Positions 8,299 to 17,033 of a stretch of 64,000 nucleotides of DNA are shown here, piece by piece. The position numbers and the translations under genes are program-made. Location of the stretch: positions 1 to 64,000 of the forward strand of contig DALYJJ010000003.1 of the NCBI GenBank assembly GCA_031969915.1, given 5' to 3'. The notes beneath the pieces are model-generated. The model saw only the letters and a list, made by a program, of their open reading frames with translations. It was not told the DNA's origin and did not search any database. Positions within the stretch are counted from its first letter, which is position 1. Each line of letters begins with the position of its first letter. Origin of the DNA: DALYJJ01 sp031969915. Lineage in GTDB: Bacteria > Acidobacteriota > Terriglobia > Bryobacterales > Bryobacteraceae.

Positions 8299-9169
8299 TC
8301 TCTGCGACGTACAGAGAGCCTTCGCCATCCACCGCGATGTGATGCGCGAAATCGAAGCGGCCCGGGGCCTTGCCGAACGAGCCGAACTTGCCTGCGATCT
8401 TGCCGTCCGTTCCCACCTTCACCACGCGGTTGTTCAGCCCGTCGCACAGGTACAGCGCGTCTTCCGAGGCGGAATAGGCGAGTCCCCACGGCTGCCCCAC
8501 GTGCGTCCACTTACCGAGAAACTTCCCGTCCGCGTCGAAGATCTGCACGCGGCTATTCACGCGATCCGCCACGTAGAGCCGTCCGTTTTTGTCGCGCGCG
8601 ATATCGTGCACCAGGTCGAACTGCCCGTCGCCCGAACCCTTCGAACCCCAGTGTTTGATGTACTCGCCGTCCTTGCTGTAGTGGACAACGCGCGAGTTCA
8701 CGTAGCCGTCCGAGACGAAGAAGTCGCCGCCCGGGGCGATGGTGAGGCTGCTGGGGCGGTTGAACGCGTACTTGCTTTCGTTATCCCCGCTCTTGCGGCC
8801 GTCCTGTGCGATCACCAGGAGCACGCGGCCCTGGCGGCTCATCTTGAGAACCGCGTGCCCGGCGACGTCCACCAGCCAGACGTTGCCTTCCGGATCGACG
8901 CGCAGGCCGTGCGCGGCGGCAATGGGAAGGTCCTTCCAGGCCTCGATGAACTTGCCCGTCTTGTCGAAGTGGAGCACGGGGTGCGAGCCGCGGTTGAAGA
9001 CCCAAACCGAACCGTCGCGGTCGACGTCGACGCCCGTGCACTCGCCGAAATGAACGCCCGCGGGCAATTGAGCCCAGTGGGGAACCAGTTTGTAGGCAAG
9101 CTCGGGCGCGTCTTCGATGCCGGCGGAAAGCAGGGGCGCCAGGGCCAGCAGGGCGACCAGGAGTTTCAT
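8261..9169 (-). CDS. Exported NHL-repeat beta-propeller (peptidylglycine amidating-lyase-like)
   Basis: A 302-aa protein with a signal peptide (MKLLVALLALAPLLSAG) and about six NHL repeats, for example GVDVDRDGSVWVFNRGSHPV, LRVDPEGNVWLVDVAGHAV, DIARDKNGRLYVADRVNSRV and HIAVDGEGSLYVAEIKNWRV. The layout resembles bacterial relatives of peptidyl-alpha-hydroxyglycine alpha-amidating lyase. Its true substrate cannot be told from sequence. The start at 9169 was preferred over an upstream ATG at 9187 because it gives a clean signal peptide. Confidence 0.85.
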   Translation of the reverse strand: MKLLVALLALAPLLSAGIEDAPELAYKLVPHWAQLPAGVHFGECTGVDVDRDGSVWVFNRGSHPVLHFDKTGKFIEAWKDLPIAAAHGLRVDPEGNVWLVDVAGHAVLKMSRQGRVLLVIAQDGRKSGDNESKYAFNRPSSLTIAPGGDFFVSDGYVNSRVVHYSKDGEYIKHWGSKGSGDGQFDLVHDIARDKNGRLYVADRVNSRVQIFDADGKFLGKWTHVGQPWGLAYSASEDALYLCDGLNNRVVKVGTDGKIAGKFGSFGKAPGRFDFAHHIAVDGEGSLYVAEIKNWRVQKFVRR

Positions 9170-9217
9170 GGAGGCACACGATATCACAGCGGCCTGGCGG
9201 GCGCGGGCAGCAGCCGG

Positions 9218-9958
9218 CTACTGCCCCAGCTTGAGGCGGCGGGCGAGGGCTTCGGGTAGGCCCGCGTCGCGGATGTTTTTCTGTGCCCCCTCGACGTCAT
9301 AGGCCACGCGCCGGAAAATGAGGGCGTTCTGGTCCGGGTAGAAGATCGCAAAGGCCGCGCGAGGATCTCCATCGCGCGGCTGCCCGACGGAACCGGGGTT
9401 GATCAGGTATTGGGCGTCGGGCTCGAGGTAGAGCGCGGATTCGGACTCCTTCGGGGACATCTTGGGCAGCCTCTGCACGCCGCGGCGAAGGAACGCGAAT
9501 CCGCCTTGCAGATGCGTGTGGCCGAAGAAGGACACGCGCCGATCCAGGTAGCCGTCCAACTGCATCGCGTCGAGCGAGTTCACCAGGTACTCATCTTCGT
9601 CGAGCGGCGAGCCGTGAAGGATCTGGAACTGATCGACGATCACGGGACCCATTGGGAGATCGCGCAGGAAGGTCAGGTTGGCGGGCGACAATACGCGCAT
9701 GGTCCACACCGCCGCGGCGCGGGCCACGGGATTGAACCACTCCAGTCCTTCCAGGCCCACGCAGACCTTGTCGTGATTGCCCCGCACGATGGCGCGCAGG
9801 CCGGCGCGCGCCCAGTCTACAACCGGATTGGGGTCGGCGCAGTAACCGACCAGGTCGCCGAGGCACAGGGCGAGATCGTACTCGCCCTCGGCGGCGTAGA
9901 GCACAGCCTCGAGGGCCTGGGCGTTGGCGTGAATGTCGCTGACGATCAGGTAGCGCAC
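9218..9958 (-). CDS. Cytosolic metallophosphoesterase (YfcE/DNA-repair MPE type)
   Basis: A 246-aa calcineurin-like phosphoesterase with the full set of metal motifs: SDIHANAQAL (residues 7-16), LGDLVGYCADP, RGNHDKVC, ILHGSP and FGHTHLQG. A C-terminal part reading YLINPGSVGQPRDGDPRAAF is typical of YfcE-like enzymes. No signal peptide is present. It overlaps the end of the next upstream gene by 13 nt, so two phosphoesterases are encoded in tandem. The substrate (phosphodiester or nucleotide) is not evident. Confidence 0.88.
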   Translation of the reverse strand: MRYLIVSDIHANAQALEAVLYAAEGEYDLALCLGDLVGYCADPNPVVDWARAGLRAIVRGNHDKVCVGLEGLEWFNPVARAAAVWTMRVLSPANLTFLRDLPMGPVIVDQFQILHGSPLDEDEYLVNSLDAMQLDGYLDRRVSFFGHTHLQGGFAFLRRGVQRLPKMSPKESESALYLEPDAQYLINPGSVGQPRDGDPRAAFAIFYPDQNALIFRRVAYDVEGAQKNIRDAGLPEALARRLKLGQ

Positions 9959-11079
9959 AGGCGAATGAGCGCGACCTCCGGCGGCGCACCGAGCCGAACG
10001 GGCATCCCGATGGTTCCGATGCCGCGGGTGACATAAAGCGATGACGCGCCGCGCTGGTAGCGGCCGTAAACGTAGGGCGTGAGGATGCGGGCGACGTTGA
10101 CGTGGCGGTCGAGGATCTCGAAGCTCACCTGGCCGCCGTGCGTGTGGCCCGCGAGAACGGCATGAAACCCCTGGTCCGCGGCCACCGGGAAGACGTCGGG
10201 GTTATGGGAGAGCAGCAGGTTCACCGCGCCGGGCGCGAGCAACTCCTCCGCTCCTTCGAGGTACGGATGAAAGAACCGCTGATAGTCGACGCCCGCGACG
10301 TTGAGCGTGGCGGAGCCGAAGCGGAGAGGCTCGGCGCGATGGCGCAGGAAGCGGATGCCGTGGTTCTCGCCCCAGCGGGTGGCGGGTTCGATGGCGCCGG
10401 CGTAAACCTCGTGGTTCCCGTGGCAGCCCAGGATGCCGGCGTCGGCGCGCAGCCGTGCGCACTGGAGAATGCACGCCTCCAGGGGATCGGCGTAGCCGCT
10501 GATCAGGTCACCGGTGAGCACGGCCAGGTGCGCGCGGGTGTCGTTCGCCATGTCGACCACATAGGCGAGCTCGCGCTCGGAGAGAAACGGGCTCAGGTGA
10601 ATGTCGCTCAACTGCACAATGCGCAGCCCCTGCAGATCCTTGGGCAGGTTCTGCACCGGCAGATCCACTTCGCGGACCACGAACTGGCGGCTGGTGACGA
10701 TGCCGAACCCGGTGGCGGCCAAAGGCGCGCCGAACATGGCGGCGCGGGTGGCCAGCAGCAGGCGGCGGCGATCCGCGCTGAAGCGCTCCACGCGAACGGA
10801 CAGCCACCAGACGGCGTAGAAGACCGCGGTGGCAAATCCGAACATGAGCGCGCCGCCGCGCACCCAAGCGCCCCACCAGGGATCCATGTAGGGAGCGAAG
10901 CGGGAAGCACGTAGGGCGATGGCGAGCGCGAAGTAGGACCAGGCCGCCAACAGCCCCGCGCCCAGCCACAGTCGTCGATTCGGGCTCCGGCGCGCTGCCC
11001 ACCAAGCCATGTGCAACTGCATGCCGCAGAGCACCGCCATCACGGACAGTTCCGGGAGCCACCGGTAGATGCGCTCCAT
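9946..11079 (-). CDS. Membrane-anchored metallophosphoesterase (YaeI/LpxG-like)
   Basis: A 377-aa protein. The N-terminal 150 residues hold about four transmembrane helices. The catalytic part carries SDIHLSPFLSE, TGDLISGY, GCHGNHEVY, LLLSHNPDVFP and AGHTHGGQ, all five conserved blocks of the family. Relatives include YkuE/YaeI and membrane-bound LpxG, which hydrolyses UDP-2,3-diacylglucosamine. A role in lipid A or phospholipid turnover is therefore possible but not shown. The ATG at 11079 starts MERIYRWLPEL; longer in-frame sequence is antisense to the kinase gene and was rejected. Confidence 0.87.
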   Translation of the reverse strand: MERIYRWLPELSVMAVLCGMQLHMAWWAARRSPNRRLWLGAGLLAAWSYFALAIALRASRFAPYMDPWWGAWVRGGALMFGFATAVFYAVWWLSVRVERFSADRRRLLLATRAAMFGAPLAATGFGIVTSRQFVVREVDLPVQNLPKDLQGLRIVQLSDIHLSPFLSERELAYVVDMANDTRAHLAVLTGDLISGYADPLEACILQCARLRADAGILGCHGNHEVYAGAIEPATRWGENHGIRFLRHRAEPLRFGSATLNVAGVDYQRFFHPYLEGAEELLAPGAVNLLLSHNPDVFPVAADQGFHAVLAGHTHGGQVSFEILDRHVNVARILTPYVYGRYQRGASSLYVTRGIGTIGMPVRLGAPPEVALIRLCAT

Positions 11080-11157
11080 CAAGCTGCTTTCATTGTAAGG
11101 CTTTGGCGGTGGAGGCCACGCGAACGGCCCTGCGCCGCCCGCAGTTACAATCGAGAG

Positions 11158-12090
11158 ATGTCTCTTGTTGTCGTTGGTTCCGTCGCTTACGACGGACTCG
11201 AAACCCCGCACGGAAAAGTAGATCGCATTCTTGGCGGTGCTTGTACATACATTTCTCTGGCGGCCAGCTATTTCACGTCCACGCGCATCGTCGGGGTGGT
11301 GGGCGACGACTTCGACCCCGCCGATATCGCCTTCCTGGAAGGCCGCGGCGTGGATACCGCGGGCCTGGAAAGGGTACCCGGCAAAACGTTCTTCTGGCAG
11401 GGCGTTTACTCGCCGGACATGAATGACCGGACCACGTTGCGCACGGACCTGAACGTCTTCGCCGAGTTCGATCCCAGACTGCCCGCGGCCTATCGGACCG
11501 AGCCCTACCTGATGTTGGGCAACATTCAACCTGCGCTGCAGCGAAGCGTGCAGGCGCAGATGACGAACCCGCGGCTGGTAGGCGGCGACACGATGAACTA
11601 CTGGATCCAGGACTTCCGGGACGAACTGCTGGAGACGATCAAGAGTTGGCACTTCCTGTTGATCAACGACAGCGAGGCGCGCATGCTCTCCGGCGAAACG
11701 AACCTGCGCCGCGCGGCGGACAGGATCCTGGCCATGGGCCCGGGCACGGTGGTGATCAAGCGCGGCGAGTACGGCGCGCTGCTGTTCCGGCGGACGCCCA
11801 GCGGAGGGCAATCGCTGTTCATGGTGCCGGGCTACCTGTTGGAGCAGGTCTTCGACCCGACCGGGGCGGGGGATTGCTTCGCGGGCGGCTTTGTGGGCTA
11901 CCTCGCGTCGCGAGGATTGGACCTGGCCGACGCTTCGCTCGACCTTCGCGAACTGGGCCGCGCGGTGGTTTATGGCTCGGTGATGGGCAGCTTCTGCTGC
12001 GAGCAGTTCGGCCCGGACCGCTTCCGCACACTGACCCGAAACGAGATCGATGCCCGATTCCAAGAGTTCAAAGCGGCCACGGAGTTCTAG
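11158..12090 (+). CDS. PfkB-family sugar kinase
   Basis: A 310-aa kinase. It starts MSLVVVGSVAYD, has a GGACTYISLAASYF substrate-side loop, VVGDDF, and the C-terminal signature DPTGAGDCFAGGFVGYL with the catalytic Asp of GAGD. Family members phosphorylate ribose, fructose, adenosine or related sugars; this one could not be assigned a substrate. An ATG at 11158 follows a GAGAG stretch (11153-11157), a poor but adequate ribosome site. It is divergent from the phosphoesterase operon, and its 3' end overlaps the glycosyltransferase gene by 41 nt. Confidence 0.88.
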   Translation: MSLVVVGSVAYDGLETPHGKVDRILGGACTYISLAASYFTSTRIVGVVGDDFDPADIAFLEGRGVDTAGLERVPGKTFFWQGVYSPDMNDRTTLRTDLNVFAEFDPRLPAAYRTEPYLMLGNIQPALQRSVQAQMTNPRLVGGDTMNYWIQDFRDELLETIKSWHFLLINDSEARMLSGETNLRRAADRILAMGPGTVVIKRGEYGALLFRRTPSGGQSLFMVPGYLLEQVFDPTGAGDCFAGGFVGYLASRGLDLADASLDLRELGRAVVYGSVMGSFCCEQFGPDRFRTLTRNEIDARFQEFKAATEF

Positions 12091-13645
12091 CGGCGGCTGG
12101 CCGGCCGCGGTGGCTGTGTTCGCCGCTCTGGTGGCGGTATCGGTGGGCGCGGTGCGGTGGGTGCTCGCCAACGGCTACACGCTCTACTACGGCGACGCCC
12201 AGGCGCACCTGAACATCGCACGCCGTGTGATCGATTCGCGCAATCCCGGATACGAGCAGTTCGGCACGGTCTGGCTACCGTTGCCGCACGCCGCGATGTT
12301 GCCGTTCGTTCAGAACGACGATTGGTGGCGGAGTGGCCTGGCGGGCGCACTGCCCGCGGCGGCGGCGTTCGTGCTGGCGGGGGCATTCCTCTACGGGACC
12401 GCGAGGCGCGCGCTGGGAACCGCGTGGGCGGGCCTGGCCGCGGCGGCGCTGTTCGCGCTCAACCCGAACCTGCTCTACCTGCAAGCGACACCCATGAGCG
12501 AGCCCTTCGCATTCGCCGGCATTCTCGGAACCGTCTATTGCGTGGTGTTGTTCCGCCAGACCGGTTCGGTCCTGGCCGCCGCGGGCGCAGGCGTGTTGTC
12601 GAACGTAGCCTCGTTGAGCCGCTACGACGGCTGGTTTCTGATCCCTTTCGCGACGCTGGCCATTCTGATTGCCGCGCCCCGGCGGCGCTGGCTCGCGGCG
12701 ATTGTGTTCGGCGCCGTCGCGTCGCTCGGCCCGCTGTACTGGCTGGCGCACAATTACTACTTCTACGGCAATGCGCTCGAGTTCTACAGCGGCCCCTATT
12801 CGGCGAAGGCGATCTACCAACGCGCGCTGGACGCGGGCATGGCGCGTTATCCGGGCGATCACGAATGGCGCAAGGCGTGGCTCTACTACCGCGAGGCGGC
12901 GGCGCTGTGCTCCGGGCTCTGGCTGGTGTGGCTGGCGGCGGCCGGCGGGTTCGTTGCGCTCGCCAAGCGCTCCTTCCTCCCGCTGGCGCTGCTCGCGGCG
13001 CTGCCGTTGTTTTACCTGTTAAGTATTTACTCGTCAGGTACACCGATTTTCGTGCCGCACTTGTGGCCGAACAGCTACTACAACACACGCTACGGCCTGG
13101 CGGCGCTGCCGCTGTTGTGTTTCGCCGCGGCGGCGCTGGTGGCGGCCCCGCCGGCGCGCGTACGGCCGTGGGCGGCGTTGCTGGTGGTGGCCGCCGGGCT
13201 GTTTCCGTGGCTGCGCGACGCGCGTCCCGAAGTTTGGATCACGTGGAAGGAGTCGCAGGTGAATTCGGAGGCGCGCCGGGCCTGGACAGCGAAGGCGGCG
13301 GAATACTTGAAGGATCGCGTGCGCCCGGGAGACGGTGTGATCACGTCGTTCGGAGATCTTTCGGGGATCTTTCCGAAGGCCGGTTTGCCCTTGCGCCGCA
13401 CATTGCACGAAGGCAACGACCCGCATTGGACCTCCGCACTGGCGCGCCCCGATCTCTTCCTGTGGGAGGAGTGGGCGGTGGCCATGGCCGGGGACAAGGT
13501 CTCCACCACACTGCAGCGGGCGCGGCGCGGCGGCCCCCGCTTCGAGCGCGTTCATGAGATCGTTCAGAAAGGAGCGCCGGTCATCGAAATCTACCGGCGA
13601 GTGCATGAGGATCCCCTTCACGAAGGCCCACGGCGCCCGGAATGA
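12050..13645 (+). CDS. GT39-like membrane glycosyltransferase (ArnT/PMT fold)
   Basis: A 531-aa polytopic membrane protein with about ten hydrophobic helices. The first extracytoplasmic loop reads YYGDAQAHLNIARRVIDSRN with GTVWLPLPH, a layout found in polyprenyl-phosphate-dependent glycosyltransferases (acidic motif in the first loop). The C-terminal 120 residues are soluble. It would transfer a sugar from a lipid-linked donor in the periplasm. Acceptor and donor are unknown. It is overlapped at both ends (41 nt each) by the PfkB and DapF genes, which implies tight translational coupling. Confidence 0.8.
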   Translation: MPDSKSSKRPRSSSGGWPAAVAVFAALVAVSVGAVRWVLANGYTLYYGDAQAHLNIARRVIDSRNPGYEQFGTVWLPLPHAAMLPFVQNDDWWRSGLAGALPAAAAFVLAGAFLYGTARRALGTAWAGLAAAALFALNPNLLYLQATPMSEPFAFAGILGTVYCVVLFRQTGSVLAAAGAGVLSNVASLSRYDGWFLIPFATLAILIAAPRRRWLAAIVFGAVASLGPLYWLAHNYYFYGNALEFYSGPYSAKAIYQRALDAGMARYPGDHEWRKAWLYYREAAALCSGLWLVWLAAAGGFVALAKRSFLPLALLAALPLFYLLSIYSSGTPIFVPHLWPNSYYNTRYGLAALPLLCFAAAALVAAPPARVRPWAALLVVAAGLFPWLRDARPEVWITWKESQVNSEARRAWTAKAAEYLKDRVRPGDGVITSFGDLSGIFPKAGLPLRRTLHEGNDPHWTSALARPDLFLWEEWAVAMAGDKVSTTLQRARRGGPRFERVHEIVQKGAPVIEIYRRVHEDPLHEGPRRPE

Positions 13646-14426
13646 CTTCCTGTTGACCTGGGCGCACGAAGCGCCGCGCGAGGACCTGTCCGCCGCGGCC
13701 GCCGCGATCTGCGACCGTCATACCGGCGCCGGCGCCGACGGCTGGCTGCTGGTGTCGCCGCCGGCGAAGGATCACGCCGCCGCCATTCGCCTGTTCAATC
13801 CCGACGGCGGGGAAGTGGAGATGTCGGGCAACGGGACACGCTGCGCAGCGGCGTTTCTGATCGATGCGGGGCTGGGTGGAGATGAACTCGATATCCTGAC
13901 CGGCGGCGGGTTGAAGAACCTGCGGCTGCTGTCCCGGGAGGGCGACTGCTTCGAGTTCGAGATGAACATGGGGCGCGCGGCGATGGAGGAATTGCACGCC
14001 ACGGTGCAGGGCTACGACGCGACCATTCTGAACGTAGGCAATCCGCAGTGCGCCGTGTTTGTCCCGGACTTCGAGTTCGACTGGCGAGGCGCCGGCCGCG
14101 CGCTCGAAACCGATCCGCGCTTTCCCCGCCGCACCAATGTCTCATTCGTCCGCGCGGTGGATACACGGACCATCGAGGTGCGTTTTTGGGAACGCGGAGC
14201 GGGCGAGACGATGAGTTCGGGCACGGGCTCCACCGGAGCGATGGCCGCGGCGGCGGCGCGCGGGTTGGTTACGCCGCCGGTGACGGTGCGGACGCCCGCC
14301 GGCCCGCTGGCGTTGCGCGAGGAGGGCGGCGAGATCCGGCTGGCCGGACCGGCCGAGATCGTCGCGGCGGGCGAGTTCTACTTCCGGGACCGGCCTGGAG
14401 CGAAAACCAGTGTCAGAGGAGCCTGA
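13605..14426 (+). CDS. dapF: Diaminopimelate epimerase homologue with both catalytic cysteines replaced by serine
   Basis: A 273-aa DapF-family protein. The two pseudo-repeat halves and substrate-binding words are kept: GARNDF (about residues 10-15), LFNPDGGEVEMSGNGTRC (63-80), TNVSF (177-181) and FWERGAGETMSSGTG (194-208). In DapF the two catalytic residues are cysteines in the (C)GNG and A(C)GxG positions. Here the codons are TCG (Ser74) and TCG (Ser205). The usual GNPH is GNPQ. By fold it is DapF; epimerase activity is doubtful, and an altered isomerase or dehydratase chemistry is possible. The ATG at 13605 lies inside the end of the preceding gene. Confidence 0.85.
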   Translation: MRIPFTKAHGARNDFLLTWAHEAPREDLSAAAAAICDRHTGAGADGWLLVSPPAKDHAAAIRLFNPDGGEVEMSGNGTRCAAAFLIDAGLGGDELDILTGGGLKNLRLLSREGDCFEFEMNMGRAAMEELHATVQGYDATILNVGNPQCAVFVPDFEFDWRGAGRALETDPRFPRRTNVSFVRAVDTRTIEVRFWERGAGETMSSGTGSTGAMAAAAARGLVTPPVTVRTPAGPLALREEGGEIRLAGPAEIVAAGEFYFRDRPGAKTSVRGA

Positions 14427-14436
14427 CACCGGTTCT
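14407..14436. terminator. Palindrome between convergent genes (probable bidirectional terminator or REP-like unit)
   Basis: ACCAGTGTCAG, then a 6-nt loop, then CTGACACCGGT form an 11-bp stem with one G:T pair. The hairpin lies across the dapF stop and ends just before the convergent regulator's stop. No long T-run follows. It can serve as a terminator for both genes. The ACCGGTGTCAG arm also resembles small dispersed palindromes. Confidence 0.5.
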
Positions 14437-15790
14437 ATTCGAGGCCCATCTGGGTCAGGCGGTAGCGGAGGGCGTTGCGGGTGAGGCCGAGGAGGCGGGC
14501 GGCCTGACTCTTGTTGCCGTTGGCGCGGCGCAGGGCTTCGCGAATCATCGACTGCTCGTAGTCGTCGAGCGTCATGCCGTCGGGCAGGAACTGGGGGTCG
14601 CCGTTGGCCGCCGCGGGGCGGGCCTTCGGCGCGCTGTCCAGGAGGATATCGGCGGGCTCGAGGATCTTGCGTGTGCAAAGCACCAGGCTGCGCTCGATGA
14701 CGTTCTCGAGTTCGCGCACGTTTCCGGGCCAGTGGTAGGTGAGCAACTTGGCCACCGCGGCCTCGGAGATTCCCTGCACCGCGCTGCCCGTTTCCGGCGC
14801 CAGCTTGCGCACAAAGTGCTCCGCCAGGAAGGCCACATCCTCCTTGCGTTCCCGCAAGGGCGGGATGTTGATGGGCATGACATTCAGGCGGTAGTAGAGG
14901 TCCTCGCGGAAGCGGCCCTCTTCGAGCGCCGCGCGCAGGTCGGCGTTGGTGGCGGCAATCACGCGCACGTCGATCTGTCGCGTCTTGTTACTCCCCAGCC
15001 GTTCGAACTCGCGCTCCTGCAGGACGCGCAAGAGCTTCACCTGGATGGCGGGCGGCACGTCTCCGATCTCGTCCAGAAAGACGGTGCCGGAGTCGGCCTG
15101 TTCGAACTTGCCGGGCTTGGCCGCCGCGGCGCCGGTGAAGGCGCCCTTCTCATAGCCGAAGAGCTCGCTCTCCATCAGGTTCTCCGGGATGGCGGTGCAG
15201 TTGATCTTCACGAGCGGCCGTTCGCGCCGCGGCGAATGATAGTGGATGGCCCGCGCAATCAGGTCCTTGCCGACACCGCTCTCGCCGCAGAGCAGCACCG
15301 TGGCACGGGTTGGCGCGACGCGCGAGATGGTGGCGAAGATCTCCTGCATGGCCCCGCTACGGCCGATGACGTTCGTCCAATCGTAGCGGCGGCCGAGTTC
15401 CTCGCGCAGCTTGCGGTTCTCATCGCGCAGGGCGCGCACCTCGAGGGCCTTCTCGACGACCGTGGTCAGGTGGTCCAGGGAGAACGGCTTCAAGAGGAAA
15501 TCGGATGCCCCCGACTTCATCGCTTCGACGGCGTTCTCGATGGTGCCGAAGGCGGTCATGACGATCACCGGGACAAGCGCGTTCTGGCGCCGGAGCAGGG
15601 CCAGTAATTCGAGGCCGTCCATTCCCGGCAGGCGGAGGTCAGTGAGCACCAGCTCCGCGCGGTCGCTCAGGCGGAGCGCCTCTTCGGCCGAGCCCGCCAG
15701 TTCGACGTCGTAGCCGCCCGATTGCAGTTGCAGTTGGAGGACGCGGCGAAGCTTCTCCTCGTCCTCGACGATGAGTATGCGGTGGCGCAA
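14435..15790 (-). CDS. NtrC-type sigma-54-dependent response regulator
   Basis: About 451 aa. Receiver domain at 1-120 with phospho-acceptor Asp51 (LVLTDLRLPGMDG) and Lys in LLKPFSLDH. AAA+ domain at about 140-375 with Walker A GESGVGKD, the GAFTGA sigma-54 loop and Walker B GTVFLDEIGD. Fis-type helix-turn-helix at the end (NKSQAARLLGLTRNALRYRL). It activates RpoN promoters; rpoN is also in this window. The start is placed at TTG 15790, which gives LRHRILIVEDEE at the expected distance. Upstream in-frame codons are not receiver-like. The partner histidine kinase is not nearby. Confidence 0.88.
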   Translation of the reverse strand: MRHRILIVEDEEKLRRVLQLQLQSGGYDVELAGSAEEALRLSDRAELVLTDLRLPGMDGLELLALLRRQNALVPVIVMTAFGTIENAVEAMKSGASDFLLKPFSLDHLTTVVEKALEVRALRDENRKLREELGRRYDWTNVIGRSGAMQEIFATISRVAPTRATVLLCGESGVGKDLIARAIHYHSPRRERPLVKINCTAIPENLMESELFGYEKGAFTGAAAAKPGKFEQADSGTVFLDEIGDVPPAIQVKLLRVLQEREFERLGSNKTRQIDVRVIAATNADLRAALEEGRFREDLYYRLNVMPINIPPLRERKEDVAFLAEHFVRKLAPETGSAVQGISEAAVAKLLTYHWPGNVRELENVIERSLVLCTRKILEPADILLDSAPKARPAAANGDPQFLPDGMTLDDYEQSMIREALRRANGNKSQAARLLGLTRNALRYRLTQMGLE

Positions 15791-15881
15791 ACCTCGATCA
15801 TGGCACTGCGCGCGGCGCCGCTTCAAGGCCCGCCGATTGCCCGATTGCAAGCCTGCCGAATGCGGATAGAATGAAGGCATC

Positions 15882-16508
15882 ATGATCCGAAAGGCCTTTT
15901 CCGCAGCCGCTCCCGCCGTTCTCCTCGTCCTCATGGCCGCCTGTTCCTCCGAACCGCCGGCCAAGAAAGAGGCCGCCGCCAAGAAGGAACCCGAGAAGGT
16001 CGAGCCGGTGGGCGCGCTGAAGGCGTTCTACCAGGTCTACCCGATGGCCCGGCAGTGGTCGTCGGACATCGAAGTGCTGACCGTATCCGAGATCCGCATG
16101 GCTTCCGTGAAGGCGGAGCCGGGGCTCGCTCCGGCCTGGAAAGTGACGTTCGTGTCGCCCTCCAAGCAGCGGCAGCGCGACTTCATTTACTCGGTGGTGA
16201 AGGCCGAAGGCCTGGAGAAGGGCAACCAGATGGGGCGCGACGACGGCTACTCGCAGCGCGGGCAGCAACGTACGTTTCGCACGCAGGCGTTGAAGATCGA
16301 CTCGCCGGCTGCGTATAAGACGGCGCTCGAGAAGGGCGCCGAGTACGCCAAGAAGAACCCGGACAAGCCAATCACCTTCCTGTTGGAGAGCACGACTCAG
16401 CTTCAGAACCCGGCGTGGCGCGTGATCTGGGGCGAATCGGTGACCACGAGCAACTTCTCGATTTACGTCGACGCTTCGTCCGGCGAGTATGTGAAGACGA
16501 TGCGGTAG
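15882..16508 (+). CDS. Lipoprotein of unknown function
   Basis: A 208-aa protein. Its signal peptide carries a lipobox (LMAACSS, Cys at about residue 21), then a Lys/Glu/Pro linker (PPAKKEAAAKKEPEKVEP), then a compact domain with DIEVLTVSEI and YVDASSGEYVKTMR at the end. The last words resemble PepSY-like repeats, but the match is faint. It probably sits in the inner leaflet of the outer membrane. It stands alone between divergent and convergent neighbours. Confidence 0.75.
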   Translation: MIRKAFSAAAPAVLLVLMAACSSEPPAKKEAAAKKEPEKVEPVGALKAFYQVYPMARQWSSDIEVLTVSEIRMASVKAEPGLAPAWKVTFVSPSKQRQRDFIYSVVKAEGLEKGNQMGRDDGYSQRGQQRTFRTQALKIDSPAAYKTALEKGAEYAKKNPDKPITFLLESTTQLQNPAWRVIWGESVTTSNFSIYVDASSGEYVKTMR

Positions 16509-16513
16509 GCTCG

Positions 16514-16984
16514 CTAGGCAGCCGGAGACGTTCCGTCCCACGACCAGGCGGCGTCGGGATAGAAGGTGACGCCGCGGCCGGCGCCGCTGCCCACCGATAC
16601 CAGCCAACCGCCGGGCACCTTGGCCCGCATCGTTTCGAGGCCGGAGGATCGCAGCCGCTCCCAGCGCAGCGAAGGCAGGTCCGGTTCGGGTTCCGGAGGC
16701 GGCGTGGAGGCGGTAGCCGCCGAGGCGCCGGAGGCCGGAGCGCCGGGCGCGGCGACGCTATCGGGGGCGTCGAAGTCGAAGTTCTTGAGCATCACGTCGA
16801 CGTCCGCCCAGCGCGATTGGAACGGCTCGCCCAGGAACTTGTAAGTAATCGTGTCGCCCACCTGCTTGACGTCGTGGAGCAGGGTGCCAAAGGGGATCGG
16901 CTGCCAGGGTTCGCCGGTCGGCCGCATGGTGCGCTTGTTCAGTTTCCGTCCCTCGATGGTCTTCGGGAGCTCAAAGCTGGCCAT
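16514..16984 (-). CDS. Hypothetical soluble protein
   Basis: A 156-aa protein not recognised. It begins MASFELPKTIEGRKLNKR after a GGCGGAGGAAC ribosome site, which fixes the start at 16984. An N-terminal beta-rich part (to about 80) is followed by a Pro/Ala-rich linker and a short C-terminal domain with VPGGWLVSVGSGAGRGVTFYPD. There is no signal peptide. It converges with the lipoprotein gene with a 5-nt gap. Confidence 0.65.
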   Translation of the reverse strand: MASFELPKTIEGRKLNKRTMRPTGEPWQPIPFGTLLHDVKQVGDTITYKFLGEPFQSRWADVDVMLKNFDFDAPDSVAAPGAPASGASAATASTPPPEPEPDLPSLRWERLRSSGLETMRAKVPGGWLVSVGSGAGRGVTFYPDAAWSWDGTSPAA

Positions 16985-17033
16985 CGTTCCTCCGCCTGAT
17001 TTCGTAGGGTTCAGCGGCATCTTACCATGGGTC

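Noticed and set aside
10102..10914. Long open frames opposite the phosphoesterase genes and other genes in this GC-rich window
   Set aside because: Their amino-acid make-up (Arg/Ala/His-rich, no domains) is that of antisense shadows.
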